Assembly (NCBI GenBank): GCA_965602635.1
Contig: CBFCZU010000194.1
Coordinates: forward strand, 1 to 8,223
Length of the DNA stretch: 8,223 nt
From: CBFCZU01 sp965602635
GTDB taxonomy: Bacteria; Planctomycetota; Phycisphaerae; SM23-33
Direction of reading: 5' to 3'
Shown here: positions 1-6,242 of the stretch, one piece after another
How positions within the stretch are numbered: the first letter of the stretch is position 1
Layout of the letters: each line of letters starts with the position of its first letter
Program-made: the position numbers and the translations under genes
Notes under the pieces: model-generated
Seen by the model: the letters and a program-made list of their open reading frames with translations, nothing else
Told to the model about the DNA's origin: nothing
Database searches by the model: none

Positions 1-224
1 GGGACGGCGTTTGTCAACGGGCGGTGGCAGATGCTCCGTCGGCCGCATCGCCGCTAGCGGCGGCCCTGGCGGCCGGCCGAGGGTGCTCGCGACAGTAGCC
101 GCGACGCTGCAGCTGGGGACGGGAGAACCTGCCGCGATCCTTGTGTCGGCCGTCGGCGCTTCGGGTCGATCCACCGCAGGAAGCCAGGGGGGAGAATCAA
201 TCCGCATGAGCCACACCCGCCGCC
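1..224. other. Left-edge stretch without a supported gene
   Basis: No reading frame here looks like a real protein. Frame 1 on the + strand is open from the window edge to a TAG at 55-57, ending in a basic tail (...MLRRPHRR), so it could be the last 18 codons of an upstream gene, but that is too short to judge. The stop lies inside a perfect 14-base palindrome, CGCCGCTAGCGGCG, at 49-62, which could be a terminator stem for such a gene, although no T-tract follows. Longer open frames on both strands (11-250 +, 54-770 -) have compositions typical of random GC-rich sequence. Confidence 0.35.
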
Positions 225-253
225 TTGTCCGGTCGGAACGGCCACGGTAGAAT
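225..253 (+). promoter_or_regulatory. Candidate sigma-70 promoter for the MNT gene
   Basis: TTGTCC (225-230) and TAGAAT (248-253) are separated by exactly 17 bases. They match the TTGACA/TATAAT consensus at 4 of 6 and 5 of 6 positions. Transcription would begin near 260, about 90 bases before the start codon at 351. This also argues against the longer in-frame extension from TTG 225, which would place the start codon inside the -35 box. It is a pattern match only. Confidence 0.4.
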
Positions 254-350
254 CCCTTCCGACGAGAAGAGCCGCCAGCGTCCGCGCGGGGGCACTGGTT
301 TCGTGAGTGTTTGGCCGGGAGCCGAGGAAATTGCAGGACGGTGTTTGGCG

Positions 351-665
351 ATGACCACGGAAGAACTTCTCAAGCGGATAAGGACCGGTTTGGACGCAGC
401 CTACGGCGATCGTCTTCGCGGCGTCGTGCTCTACGGCTCCGAGGCCCGCGGGGAGGCGGGGCCGGACAGCGATATCGACGTGCTGGTGCTGCTCGATGGG
501 CCGGTGGCGTCGTGGCAGGACATCAAAGCCGCCTCTGACGCGCTGTATCCGCTCATGCTGGAGATCGGCCGCACGATCGACGCCATGCCCGTGGACGTCC
601 GCCATTACGAAAAAGGCGACGCGCCGCTGTATGTGGAGGCTCGACGGGAAGGGATCGTTGCGTGA
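351..665 (+). CDS. MNT-domain nucleotidyltransferase, MntA-like antitoxin
   Basis: This 104-residue protein belongs to the minimal nucleotidyltransferases of the DNA polymerase beta fold. Residues about 22-40 carry the signature GS-x10-DxD (GSEARGEAGPDSDID), exactly as in MntA antitoxins. A third acidic position is plausible in the later PVDVRHYE segment, and the ending EARREGIVA is typical of the family. In characterised MntA/HepT (MNT-HEPN) pairs, the MNT protein AMPylates the HEPN ribonuclease toxin and silences it. I chose ATG 351 because family homology starts there; upstream in-frame codons from TTG 225 give unlikely sequence and overlap a promoter candidate. The ribosome-binding site is weak (AGGA at 335-338, 12 bases away). 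The stop overlaps a GTG by four bases (GTGA), the usual arrangement with a HEPN partner, but the following frame is not an intact HEPN gene. The family call is firm; the antitoxin role is inferred. Confidence 0.85.
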   Translation: MTTEELLKRIRTGLDAAYGDRLRGVVLYGSEARGEAGPDSDIDVLVLLDGPVASWQDIKAASDALYPLMLEIGRTIDAMPVDVRHYEKGDAPLYVEARREGIVA

Positions 666-823
666 GAGACTATGCCCTCGACCTCTGGCGGCGGGCCGGC
701 AGGGCATGGCAGGATGAACATCGGGGGCGGATCCCGCGGGGCTGGCCTTACGGCTTCTTCCTGGCGACATCTCGCTGCCGCAGTTCCGGACCCAGCGGCG
801 AAAGAATCTCGCGATGGGGGTAG
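662..823 (+). pseudogene. Possible remnant of the HEPN (HepT-like) partner gene
   Basis: A GTG overlaps the stop of the MNT gene by four bases and opens a 53-codon frame ending at TAG 821-823. Its first 15 residues (VRDYALDLWRRAGRA) resemble the opening helix of small HEPN proteins that accompany MNT genes. The rest is rich in Arg, Gly and Ser and lacks the tyrosine-rich helix and the R-x4-6-H ribonuclease motif of the family. I found no continuation in the other two frames up to about 1000. The reading is that the toxin has been truncated or replaced by a deletion or recombination event just after its start. It could instead be a chance frame; the overlap and the helix-like opening are the only support. 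Confidence 0.3.
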
Positions 824-964
824 TTGTGAGTTTGCCGAGATCCTGTCAGATCCCGGCCAAGGCAGTTGCGGCAGACCCCTGATAGCTAGCAGAAGGACCG
901 GCTGCCAAGCTGCGGCGGCGTCGGACATGGGGACGTGGTCCTCTCGCACTCGTCGGCGCGGCTC

Positions 965-1004
965 CGCCCCGCCCGCTTGGGAGCGTGCCCCCCCGGGCGG
1001 GGCG
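965..1004. terminator. 11-base GC-rich inverted repeat after the sigma-like gene
   Basis: CGCCCCGCCCG at 965-975 and its exact reverse complement CGGGCGGGGCG at 994-1004 can form a perfect 11-bp stem with an 18-base loop. It begins 18 bases beyond the stop codon of the minus-strand sigma-like gene, where a terminator would lie. No T-tract follows on either strand, so it is not a classic intrinsic terminator; it may stabilise the mRNA 3' end or block convergent transcription. The remainder of 824-1022 shows nothing I can name. Confidence 0.35.
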
Positions 1005-1022
1005 TCGCCCGGCCGGCGGTCG

Positions 1023-1601
1023 TCAGGCGGGCGCCTGGGTGTACACCGCCCAGGCCTGTCTCAGCCGCGAAAGCCTTTGCGTGACGGCCGGAGGGCTGAT
1101 GCCCAGACTGGCGGCGATCTCACGCTGCGAACGGCTCTCGGCCCTCATGTGCAGGATTGTCCTGTCCCGCTCACGGCAGCGGGCGACGAATGCATCCCAA
1201 TCCATACGTGTCCCCACGATGTCGACTAGCGGCCACCGCCAACGGCGACTGATGATGAGATCATAGACGTCACTGTCGGCGTCGAGGCTTACCGCCTTGC
1301 CGCGAACCCGCTGGGCTCGGTCGCTCAGCGCGTCGGTGGTGGAGCTGCCCGCCAGGCGACGTCCGGACGAAACCGCCTTGACGACGTAATAGGCAAGGTT
1401 GCCCGCAGTAACAACTTTGCCGCGTCGACGGGCGGAGCGGAACGTGCTCCAGGCCATCGCGACGCCCTCGGCCACGCGCTCGGCCTGCACGTCCGGGCCG
1501 CGGCCGAAGAATCGGTAGCGGAGTCGACTGGCGAGTTCCCGCAGCAGCCGCCGGAACTCCCGGCGGATTTCGGTGTCGCTGGGGGCGGCAGAGGTAATCA
1601 T
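1023..1601 (-). CDS. Sigma-70-like protein with region-4 helix-turn-helix
   Basis: This 192-residue basic protein looks like a divergent, short sigma-70-family factor. Residues about 35-60 (PDVQAERVAEGVAMAWSTFR) occupy the place of sigma region 2, where classical factors read like DLVQEALLRAWRAF. Residues about 140-184 form a clear region-4-like domain: an ILHMRAESRSQREIAASLG helix pair followed by ISPPAVTQRLSRLRQAW as recognition helix. The middle (NLAYYVVKAVSSGRRL, then ALSDRAQRVRGKAVSLD) resembles a family I associate with planctomycete mobile regions, recalled rather than checked. The start is well supported: AAGGAG (1613-1618) lies 11 bases before ATG 1601. It would direct RNA polymerase or act as a DNA-binding regulator, possibly for the neighbouring replication gene. 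It could also be a phage-type HTH protein that is not a true sigma factor. Part of its sequence is repeated at 6243-6277. Confidence 0.7.
   Translation of the reverse strand: MITSAAPSDTEIRREFRRLLRELASRLRYRFFGRGPDVQAERVAEGVAMAWSTFRSARRRGKVVTAGNLAYYVVKAVSSGRRLAGSSTTDALSDRAQRVRGKAVSLDADSDVYDLIISRRWRWPLVDIVGTRMDWDAFVARCRERDRTILHMRAESRSQREIAASLGISPPAVTQRLSRLRQAWAVYTQAPA
1468..1502 (-). repeat. 35-base direct repeat, copy 1 (inside the sigma-like gene)
   Basis: These 35 bases match 6243-6277 on the same strand at 33 of 35 positions. The two differences are C/T changes. In this copy the minus strand encodes residues 34-45 of the sigma-like protein, RGPDVQAERVAE. The copies are 4775 bases apart and bracket the 277-residue gene and the MCM-like gene. 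Confidence 0.8.
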
Positions 1602-1937
1602 AATGTTAGGTTCTCCTTGCCGGGAAATACGCCGACCGCCCGGAGCCGCGTCCCGTTCGCGCGGAGTGTCCCCGCGCGCGGCGGGGGCGGCGGTCGCAGC
1701 AAATGCCGCGTCCGCACCGCGCGGACGCGCAGGTCAGGTCTGGCGTTGTAGGGAAGTGCTTTCAGGCCGTCAGCGCGGTTGCCCGACGGGCCGGCCGGCC
1801 GGCGACCCAAACGGCCCGCAGTTCAACTGTGGTTTTGCGGCCAGCCGGTGGCTTGGGCCGCGGGGCGCATGGAGGGGAGGAGATGATTCCCGGCGCTGAT
1901 AATCGCCGGCCCGCGCGAGTTGCAGTGAGCTGAGCGA

Positions 1938-1968
1938 TAGCGCCGTCGCGTAGCGTTAGTTTATAGCG
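1938..1968 (+). repeat. Three TAGCG motifs at exact 13-base spacing
   Basis: TAGCG occurs at 1938, 1951 and 1964, each 13 bases after the last, directly beside an AT-rich patch (TAATTAA at 1981-1987). Only five bases are conserved per unit, so these are weak iteron-like sites at best. The same pentamer occurs in the divergent intergenic region as ATTAGCG (3064-3070), its inverse CGCTAAT (3107-3113), and TAGCG (3144-3148). It also occurs inside genes by chance. Confidence 0.3.
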
Positions 1969-2146
1969 ACAGAGCGGCCCTAATTAAGGTCCCCGGTCCA
2001 GCGGCGCACGCCGGGGCAACTTCGGGGCCTTGCGAGGTGCGTGCGCGATGACACTGATGGCTTGGGCCCCAGCGCTGCGTGATGGGGCGCCGGTCGTGCC
2101 CCGGTCCCGAGCCCGGGGGCCAAAGGGTTTCGTGGCGCGCGTCCGA

Positions 2147-2168
2147 GGCGCGGGGCGGTGCCCCGGCC
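2147..2168. terminator. Possible hairpin terminator of the 277-residue gene
   Basis: CGGGGC (2151-2156) and GCCCCG (2160-2165) form a 6-bp stem with a GGT loop. Three more pairs (2147-2149 with 2166-2168) can extend it if G2150 is bulged out. It lies about 50 bases beyond the minus-strand stop at 2215. There is no T-tract, so intrinsic termination is uncertain. Confidence 0.2.
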
Positions 2169-2214
2169 TGGTCGCGGCTCAGTCGAGCTGACGCGGCGCG
2201 GAGGCTCTCGGCGA

Positions 2215-3048
2215 TCAATCGTCCGCTGGGGGATCTTCGCTTCGGTGCTCCGCTGCGTCATCAGGCGGGCCATCGGCCTCTTTCTCTGCCTCCCCGTCCT
2301 CCCGGTCGACGGCCATTCCCCACTTGAACCCTCGATAGGCCTCGTACACCGCCTCCTGCCACGCCTTCGGCAACTCCCCGAAGTGCCTCTCCTCCTGAGC
2401 TTCAGTCAGAACCGCGACGATCGCCTCGATTGCCTTGGCGTCCAGGCCGCCGCCGAGGGCGCCGTCCAGCGCCTTCCGCTGCAGCCCTTCGCGGATCACG
2501 TCCGCTAAGCTCTCCCGTTCTGTGTTTAGCGGCCCCAGGACGGTCATGACGTTCAGCAGCCTTCTTGGCGCCTTCAGTCCCGCGATGGCTTTCCAGAAGC
2601 CATCCGTATCCCTGGGGTCAAAGCCCTCCGCGTAGGCCTCGGGAACAAGGGACAGCAAGACGCGAACCCGTTCCTTCTCATCGATCGGGACGTCGAACCA
2701 TAGATCGCGAAACGCCCGGACGACCCCGGGCTCCAGGCGCAAGATTTCCGCGATGTCCTTTAGGGTCAAGCCAGCAAGCAGCATAGCCTCCGCGCCGTGG
2801 CGAAGCTCTCCCCCCTCGCGATACAGGATGTGGCCATCGTAAATGTGCGGATATCGGCTGCGCACGCGACGCTGCTTGTCGTGATCGGGCCCGGCCCGGT
2901 TCAACTCGCGAAGGAAATCATAGGTGCGGACAATCGTTCTACCGTCCTCAGGGGTGAGCGACGGGCGGTCCATCGTGACCAAATCCATAGCCCGCTGCCA
3001 ACGCCATTGAGGGTTCAGGCTGACCTTGCCTCTGAGTGAAGTATACAT
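2215..3048 (-). CDS. Unknown protein with HTH-like core and acidic tail
   Basis: This 277-residue protein has no function I can name. Residues about 85-117 (AEAMLLAGLTLKDIAEILRL, then EPGVVRAFRDLWFDV) read as a helix-turn-helix: a first helix, a turn, IAEILRL, then a recognition-like helix ending in an aromatic WFDV. The N-terminus (LNPQWRWQRAMDLV) and the YPHIYDGHILYR segment recall hypothetical proteins I associate with planctomycete mobile regions, where they sit near replication genes; that recollection is unchecked. Residues 150-245 are helical (FWKAIAGLKAPRRLLNVM, WQEAVYEAYRGFKWG) and the last 30 residues are strongly acidic. The start is well supported by AAAGGA (3055-3060) six bases before ATG 3048. 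It is divergent from the MCM-like gene and shares its intergenic control region, so it may regulate or assist replication, for example as an origin-binding or loader protein. No membrane segment or signal peptide is visible. Confidence 0.75.
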   Translation of the reverse strand: MYTSLRGKVSLNPQWRWQRAMDLVTMDRPSLTPEDGRTIVRTYDFLRELNRAGPDHDKQRRVRSRYPHIYDGHILYREGGELRHGAEAMLLAGLTLKDIAEILRLEPGVVRAFRDLWFDVPIDEKERVRVLLSLVPEAYAEGFDPRDTDGFWKAIAGLKAPRRLLNVMTVLGPLNTERESLADVIREGLQRKALDGALGGGLDAKAIEAIVAVLTEAQEERHFGELPKAWQEAVYEAYRGFKWGMAVDREDGEAEKEADGPPDDAAEHRSEDPPADD

Positions 3049-3063
3049 TCGGCGTCCTTTCCG

Positions 3064-3113
3064 ATTAGCGTAGTCGTTTGTCCAAACTATCCATATCGCG
3101 GCATGCCGCTAAT
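3064..3113. promoter_or_regulatory. Inverted repeat and palindrome upstream of the 277-residue gene
   Basis: ATTAGCG (3064-3070) is repeated in inverse as CGCTAAT (3107-3113). Between and partly overlapping them lies a perfect 12-base palindrome GCGGCATGCCGC (3098-3109). The set starts 16 bases upstream of the minus-strand start codon, in the expected place for an operator acting on that gene and perhaps on the divergent helicase gene. The binding protein is unknown; either helix-turn-helix product in this window is a candidate. Confidence 0.35.
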
Positions 3114-3231
3114 ACTAGTGTACCAATCTTCCATAACTCTGTCTAGCGACCTGCGCGCTTGCGGCGCTGTATGGTCGTGGCGAGTTATCGCAGTGCAGGA
3201 AAAGATTTGTCGCACTGGGCCCCGAGTAGGG

Positions 3232-3260
3232 TTGCGAGGGGGTCGTAATCATAGTAGTAT
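3232..3260 (+). promoter_or_regulatory. Candidate promoter for the MCM-like gene
   Basis: TTGCGA (3232-3237) and TAGTAT (3255-3260) are 17 bases apart, each matching four of six consensus positions. Transcription would start near 3267, giving a leader of about 100 bases before the start codon at 3371. A perfect TTGACA occurs later (3277-3282), but no -10 hexamer lies at the right distance. An unusual sigma factor such as the one at 1023-1601 could use different boxes. Confidence 0.3.
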
Positions 3261-3266
3261 GTAATG

Positions 3267-3294
3267 TATGGAAGCGTTGACACCAACTATGGAA
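3267..3294 (+). repeat. TATGGAA direct repeats 21 bases apart
   Basis: TATGGAA occurs at 3267-3273 and 3288-3294, a spacing of 21 bases or two helical turns, and in inverse as TTCCATA at 3129-3135. A related CTATCCATA lies at 3087-3095. The pair sits just downstream of the candidate promoter and around the isolated TTGACA, so it may be an operator for one protein binding the same face of the DNA. Confidence 0.35.
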
Positions 3295-3370
3295 CTGAAG
3301 GGACCGCCCTTCGTGGCGAGCCAGGTGTCGTCCTGGCCTGGGCGAGGCCGTCTGCATGGAGGCGCAAACT

Positions 3371-6103
3371 ATGATCTGTGCGACGGAGATTAGCAGCGAC
3401 GAGACGCTGGGGGCATTCTTCGCGTGCTGCGTGCCGGCCGGGCTTGAAGGCTGGCCGGAGCTGCGCGTGGGCCACGTGCTGAGGCGGGTTCCTGCGGAGC
3501 CCCAAGGGGTGATCGAACGGCTCGCCCGCCAGCGCGGGACCAAGGCGATTATCGGCGCTGGCCTGGCCCGGCGGGGTCCGAAGGGCAAGCCGCGCTGCGC
3601 TGATCGGGTGAATCGCCCAGGGGAAATGATCGTTTCTGTTCGCCGCGACAGGGACGGCCGGCCCGCTGGGCTGCTTCTCACCGACGGGCTGTTGAGCGAC
3701 GATGTGCTGCCGGTGCTGCTGGGGGCGGGGCCGCTGCTGGTGAAGGCGGGGCGGTACGACGCGCCGCTGTTCTTGACCGCGGGCTGCCAGGAGACGGGGC
3801 TGCTGGAGGCGGCCGGCTGCGCAACGTATCCCCTGGATGCCGTCGACTGGTCGAGGCGGCGAGCCGTCAGGGAGTTCTGTGGATGCGCATCCTGGGCTCG
3901 TGAAATAGTCATATCCGTCAGTGACATCGGCGGGGGCGACTTCGCCGAACGTCCCGAGGCCGTGGAGCTTCTGGTCAGGCTGCGGAGATGGTGTTACGCG
4001 AATCCAGCGTGGGCGGAGCGGCTGAAATTCGTCTTCGTGCGACTTCACCCGAGCCAGAAGTCCGAGATCGCCGAACTCGTCCGAAACGCCGATGGGTCGC
4101 TTGCCGACTATCTCCTGGGCGGGCCACTGGGCAAGGATCGGCTGAAGCCCATGCGGCTGGCCCTGCCCGGCAACATTCTGTGCCACGGCCTGGCCCCGCT
4201 GACGGCTTGGCATGCGTGCAGCGCGCCGGCGGAGCCGCGCGATTTTCTCGGCCGCTTCGAGATCACTAAACTGGGCGCCCAAAGTGACAGGCCGACGCGA
4301 GTCCGGCTGCTCGGGGAGCAAGTCCCGAACCCGGCTGGACAGCCCCGGCGGGCCATCCTGCGCGACACGCTCGTGGACGTCACCAACCGCGGCGGCGGGA
4401 GGTATCGGCTGGATGCGGACTTCATCGCGTCGACTCTCGACGTTCCAGCGGCCGAACTCTCGCGCCACCTATGGCGATACGTCAGGGGCTCCGCCTCGCT
4501 GCCGGATGACTCCGTCTCGGCCGAGTGGAGCGACTACGTGCCCATGAGGAGGGCCTGGGGCCGCTTGACCGAACGCGCTGGCTCCCCCGTCGCCGACGTC
4601 GAATGTGAGCTCTTGCTGGTGGCACCGCCAGCCATGCGAACGCCCGTGGCGATCAAGTGCGCCGCCAGGGTGATCCTCCGCCCTGACTCAGGGCAGCGAG
4701 TGATCTGGTGCGAAGACCTGCAGCTAATTCAAAGTGTAAAGGGGAACCCGGCCGGGCCGGGGGACGCGCTGAGGCCCTTTCTGGTCGAAGGCCTGGCCGA
4801 AGCGCTGCAGGAGCGCCTCGATCGGCTCGCCGGCGGGCTTGCGGCCGCTGTCCATCAGGGCGGCCGACAATCCGAGCTGATGGCCCTGCTGTGCCTGCTC
4901 GTCCACGCCTCGCCCCTCCGAATCCGGCTGCCGGACGGCAGAAGCCTGAATTACGGGCCTCTGCAAATCTGCATCCTCGGCGAGAGCGGCTCGCGGAAAA
5001 CATCGGTCGCCTTCAAGCTGGCCGAGTTGCTTGGCCTGTCGGCACTGGCGACCGGCGACGCAGTAACGCGCGCGGGTTTGGTGTACCGGATCAGCGCCGA
5101 TGAGGTGGTGCCCGGGCTCCTGCCGGGCAATCATGGCGGCATGTTGATGCTTGACGAATTTCATAAGGTAAGCACGGCCGAGATCCGGGCGATGACGAGC
5201 GCCAGGAGTGAGGGCGTCCTGCGGGTGCACGGTCGGGCAAACGCGGAGTTGCCGGCGCTGACCAGGCTCGTCGCGATCGGCAACCTGCGGACCAGAAGCG
5301 CTACAGGGAACCCGGGGAAGCGCAGCATGCGCCTCGCTGATCTGGCAGCTGGGATTGAGGGGGCGACGTTCCTGGAGTCCGAGGACCTGCGGAGGTTCGA
5401 TGTCGTGCTGATAACCTCGCGCAGCGCTGCGACCACGGAGGGGGGATCGGGGCCAGCGAAGATCAACGTGGGGCAGGTGGTGGAGCTTCTCAAATGCTAC
5501 TGGCGGATGGGCGCTTCGGGCCGGGATGAGTTCATCTGGGAGACCGGGGCGTTCCGGGCCGTGCTGGCGGCGGCGAAGGCCCTGAACGATCGGTTCGGGT
5601 GCAACGCGATCCCGATTTTCGGCCCGGACACGGCAGACAAGATCGCGCGACTCGTCGCCTCGATCGCACGCGTTCTGCCGGTGCACGATGACTGGCGCAC
5701 CCGCATCACAACGGCCCACGTCCAGCTTGCCCAAGCGCTCCTGACGGAGATATATACATCTCCGGCGTGCGGGCTCGAGGAAGTCGCTCGTCTAGAGAGG
5801 CAGACCGAGGCCAAGCCGAGCGACGAGGAACTCGAGGGAACCTGGCGATCCGTCGAACGCGACATTGCGACCGAGGAGCTATATGCAATGGTCGATGCGT
5901 TCGGGGAACGGCCGAGAATGACCACGGCCGAACTGGGCGGACGGATCAACCTGGGAGTGCGATCCACAAGGACGAGAGTGGCCATCTTGAGGGACGCCGG
6001 GCTCGTCAGGAGCTGCGGGCGAGGGGGCCTCCAGGCGCTGCCGCTCATGAAGCACCTGGCCGAATACCGCTGTGGCGTGACGGTTACATCGCAGGAAGAC
6101 TGA
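3371..6103 (+). CDS. MCM-like AAA+ helicase with primase/TOPRIM-like N-terminal half
   Basis: This roughly 910-residue protein (numbering from ATG 3356, five residues longer) is probably the replication helicase of an element. The AAA+ module at about 530-690 is complete: Walker A GESGSRKT (542-549), Walker B MLMLDE (596-601), sensor-1 Asn in VAIGN (643), and an arginine finger in LRRFDVV (R680), which matches the MCM pattern LLSRFDL. The segment between Walker B and sensor 1 also follows MCM order. Residues 854-890 form a winged-helix-like end (TTAELGGRINLGVRSTRTRV, DAGLV). The N-terminal half reads like a DnaG-type primase core: MIVSVRRDRDGRPAGL (91-106) resembles the strand pair before TOPRIM, followed by PLFLTAG (137-143), IVISVSDIGGGD (184-195) and LADYLLGG (249-256). 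The TOPRIM glutamate appears replaced by Ala142 and the DxD is not conserved, so primase activity is doubtful. I prefer ATG 3371 because GGAGG (3358-3362) lies eight bases before it. The helicase call is strong, the N-terminal reading tentative. Confidence 0.8.
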   Translation: MICATEISSDETLGAFFACCVPAGLEGWPELRVGHVLRRVPAEPQGVIERLARQRGTKAIIGAGLARRGPKGKPRCADRVNRPGEMIVSVRRDRDGRPAGLLLTDGLLSDDVLPVLLGAGPLLVKAGRYDAPLFLTAGCQETGLLEAAGCATYPLDAVDWSRRRAVREFCGCASWAREIVISVSDIGGGDFAERPEAVELLVRLRRWCYANPAWAERLKFVFVRLHPSQKSEIAELVRNADGSLADYLLGGPLGKDRLKPMRLALPGNILCHGLAPLTAWHACSAPAEPRDFLGRFEITKLGAQSDRPTRVRLLGEQVPNPAGQPRRAILRDTLVDVTNRGGGRYRLDADFIASTLDVPAAELSRHLWRYVRGSASLPDDSVSAEWSDYVPMRRAWGRLTERAGSPVADVECELLLVAPPAMRTPVAIKCAARVILRPDSGQRVIWCEDLQLIQSVKGNPAGPGDALRPFLVEGLAEALQERLDRLAGGLAAAVHQGGRQSELMALLCLLVHASPLRIRLPDGRSLNYGPLQICILGESGSRKTSVAFKLAELLGLSALATGDAVTRAGLVYRISADEVVPGLLPGNHGGMLMLDEFHKVSTAEIRAMTSARSEGVLRVHGRANAELPALTRLVAIGNLRTRSATGNPGKRSMRLADLAAGIEGATFLESEDLRRFDVVLITSRSAATTEGGSGPAKINVGQVVELLKCYWRMGASGRDEFIWETGAFRAVLAAAKALNDRFGCNAIPIFGPDTADKIARLVASIARVLPVHDDWRTRITTAHVQLAQALLTEIYTSPACGLEEVARLERQTEAKPSDEELEGTWRSVERDIATEELYAMVDAFGERPRMTTAELGGRINLGVRSTRTRVAILRDAGLVRSCGRGGLQALPLMKHLAEYRCGVTVTSQED

Positions 6104-6242
6104 CGCCCCACGGGGTGCTGACTGGCGCCTTTGGACAAGGCCACGTCGGGAGCTTCTCCTCGGAGCGGGCCTTGCGTCATCCAGCTTGGATCGCGTGTCT
6201 CGAGGGGCCTGGTTCCTTGCCGCAAGGGGGCGGCCTGTATCT

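Larger units (their letters stand above)
1602..2214. other. 613-base gene-free region between the two minus-strand genes
   Basis: No frame on either strand looks coding. It contains a perfect 14-base palindrome GCCGGCCGGCCGGC (1790-1803), a small interrupted palindrome CAGTT-C-AACTG (1819-1829), and the AT-richest patch nearby at about 1951-1990, including TATAAA on the minus strand (1960-1965 read in reverse) and TAATTAA. That patch could hold a promoter for the sigma-like gene, but no good -35 box accompanies it and it lies over 300 bases from the start codon. The region is long for a simple leader and may hold an untranslated RNA, an origin or decayed genes; nothing decides between these. 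Confidence 0.5.

Noticed and set aside
1..57. C-terminal end of an upstream gene in frame 1
   Set aside because: Only 18 codons are visible, with no recognisable motif, so it cannot be told apart from a chance open frame.
54..770. 238-codon open frame on the minus strand
   Set aside because: It covers the MNT gene in antisense and has no family features; the plus-strand GS-x10-DxD motif decides.
672..1229. 185-codon open frame on the plus strand
   Set aside because: It overlaps the end of the sigma-like gene on the other strand and is low-complexity (Gly, Ser, Arg, Ala) with no domain and no ribosome-binding site of note.
3277..3282. Perfect TTGACA -35 box upstream of the helicase gene
   Set aside because: No TATAAT-like hexamer lies 15-19 bases downstream, so it is not a convincing promoter on its own.
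3287..4468. 393-codon open frame on the minus strand
   Set aside because: It is antisense to the N-terminal half of the MCM-like protein, shows no recognisable domain, and has the composition of a shadow frame.
4724..5734. 336-codon open frame on the minus strand
   Set aside because: It is antisense to the AAA+ module, whose motifs are complete on the plus strand. The composition (Arg, His, Pro, Gln) is that of a shadow frame.
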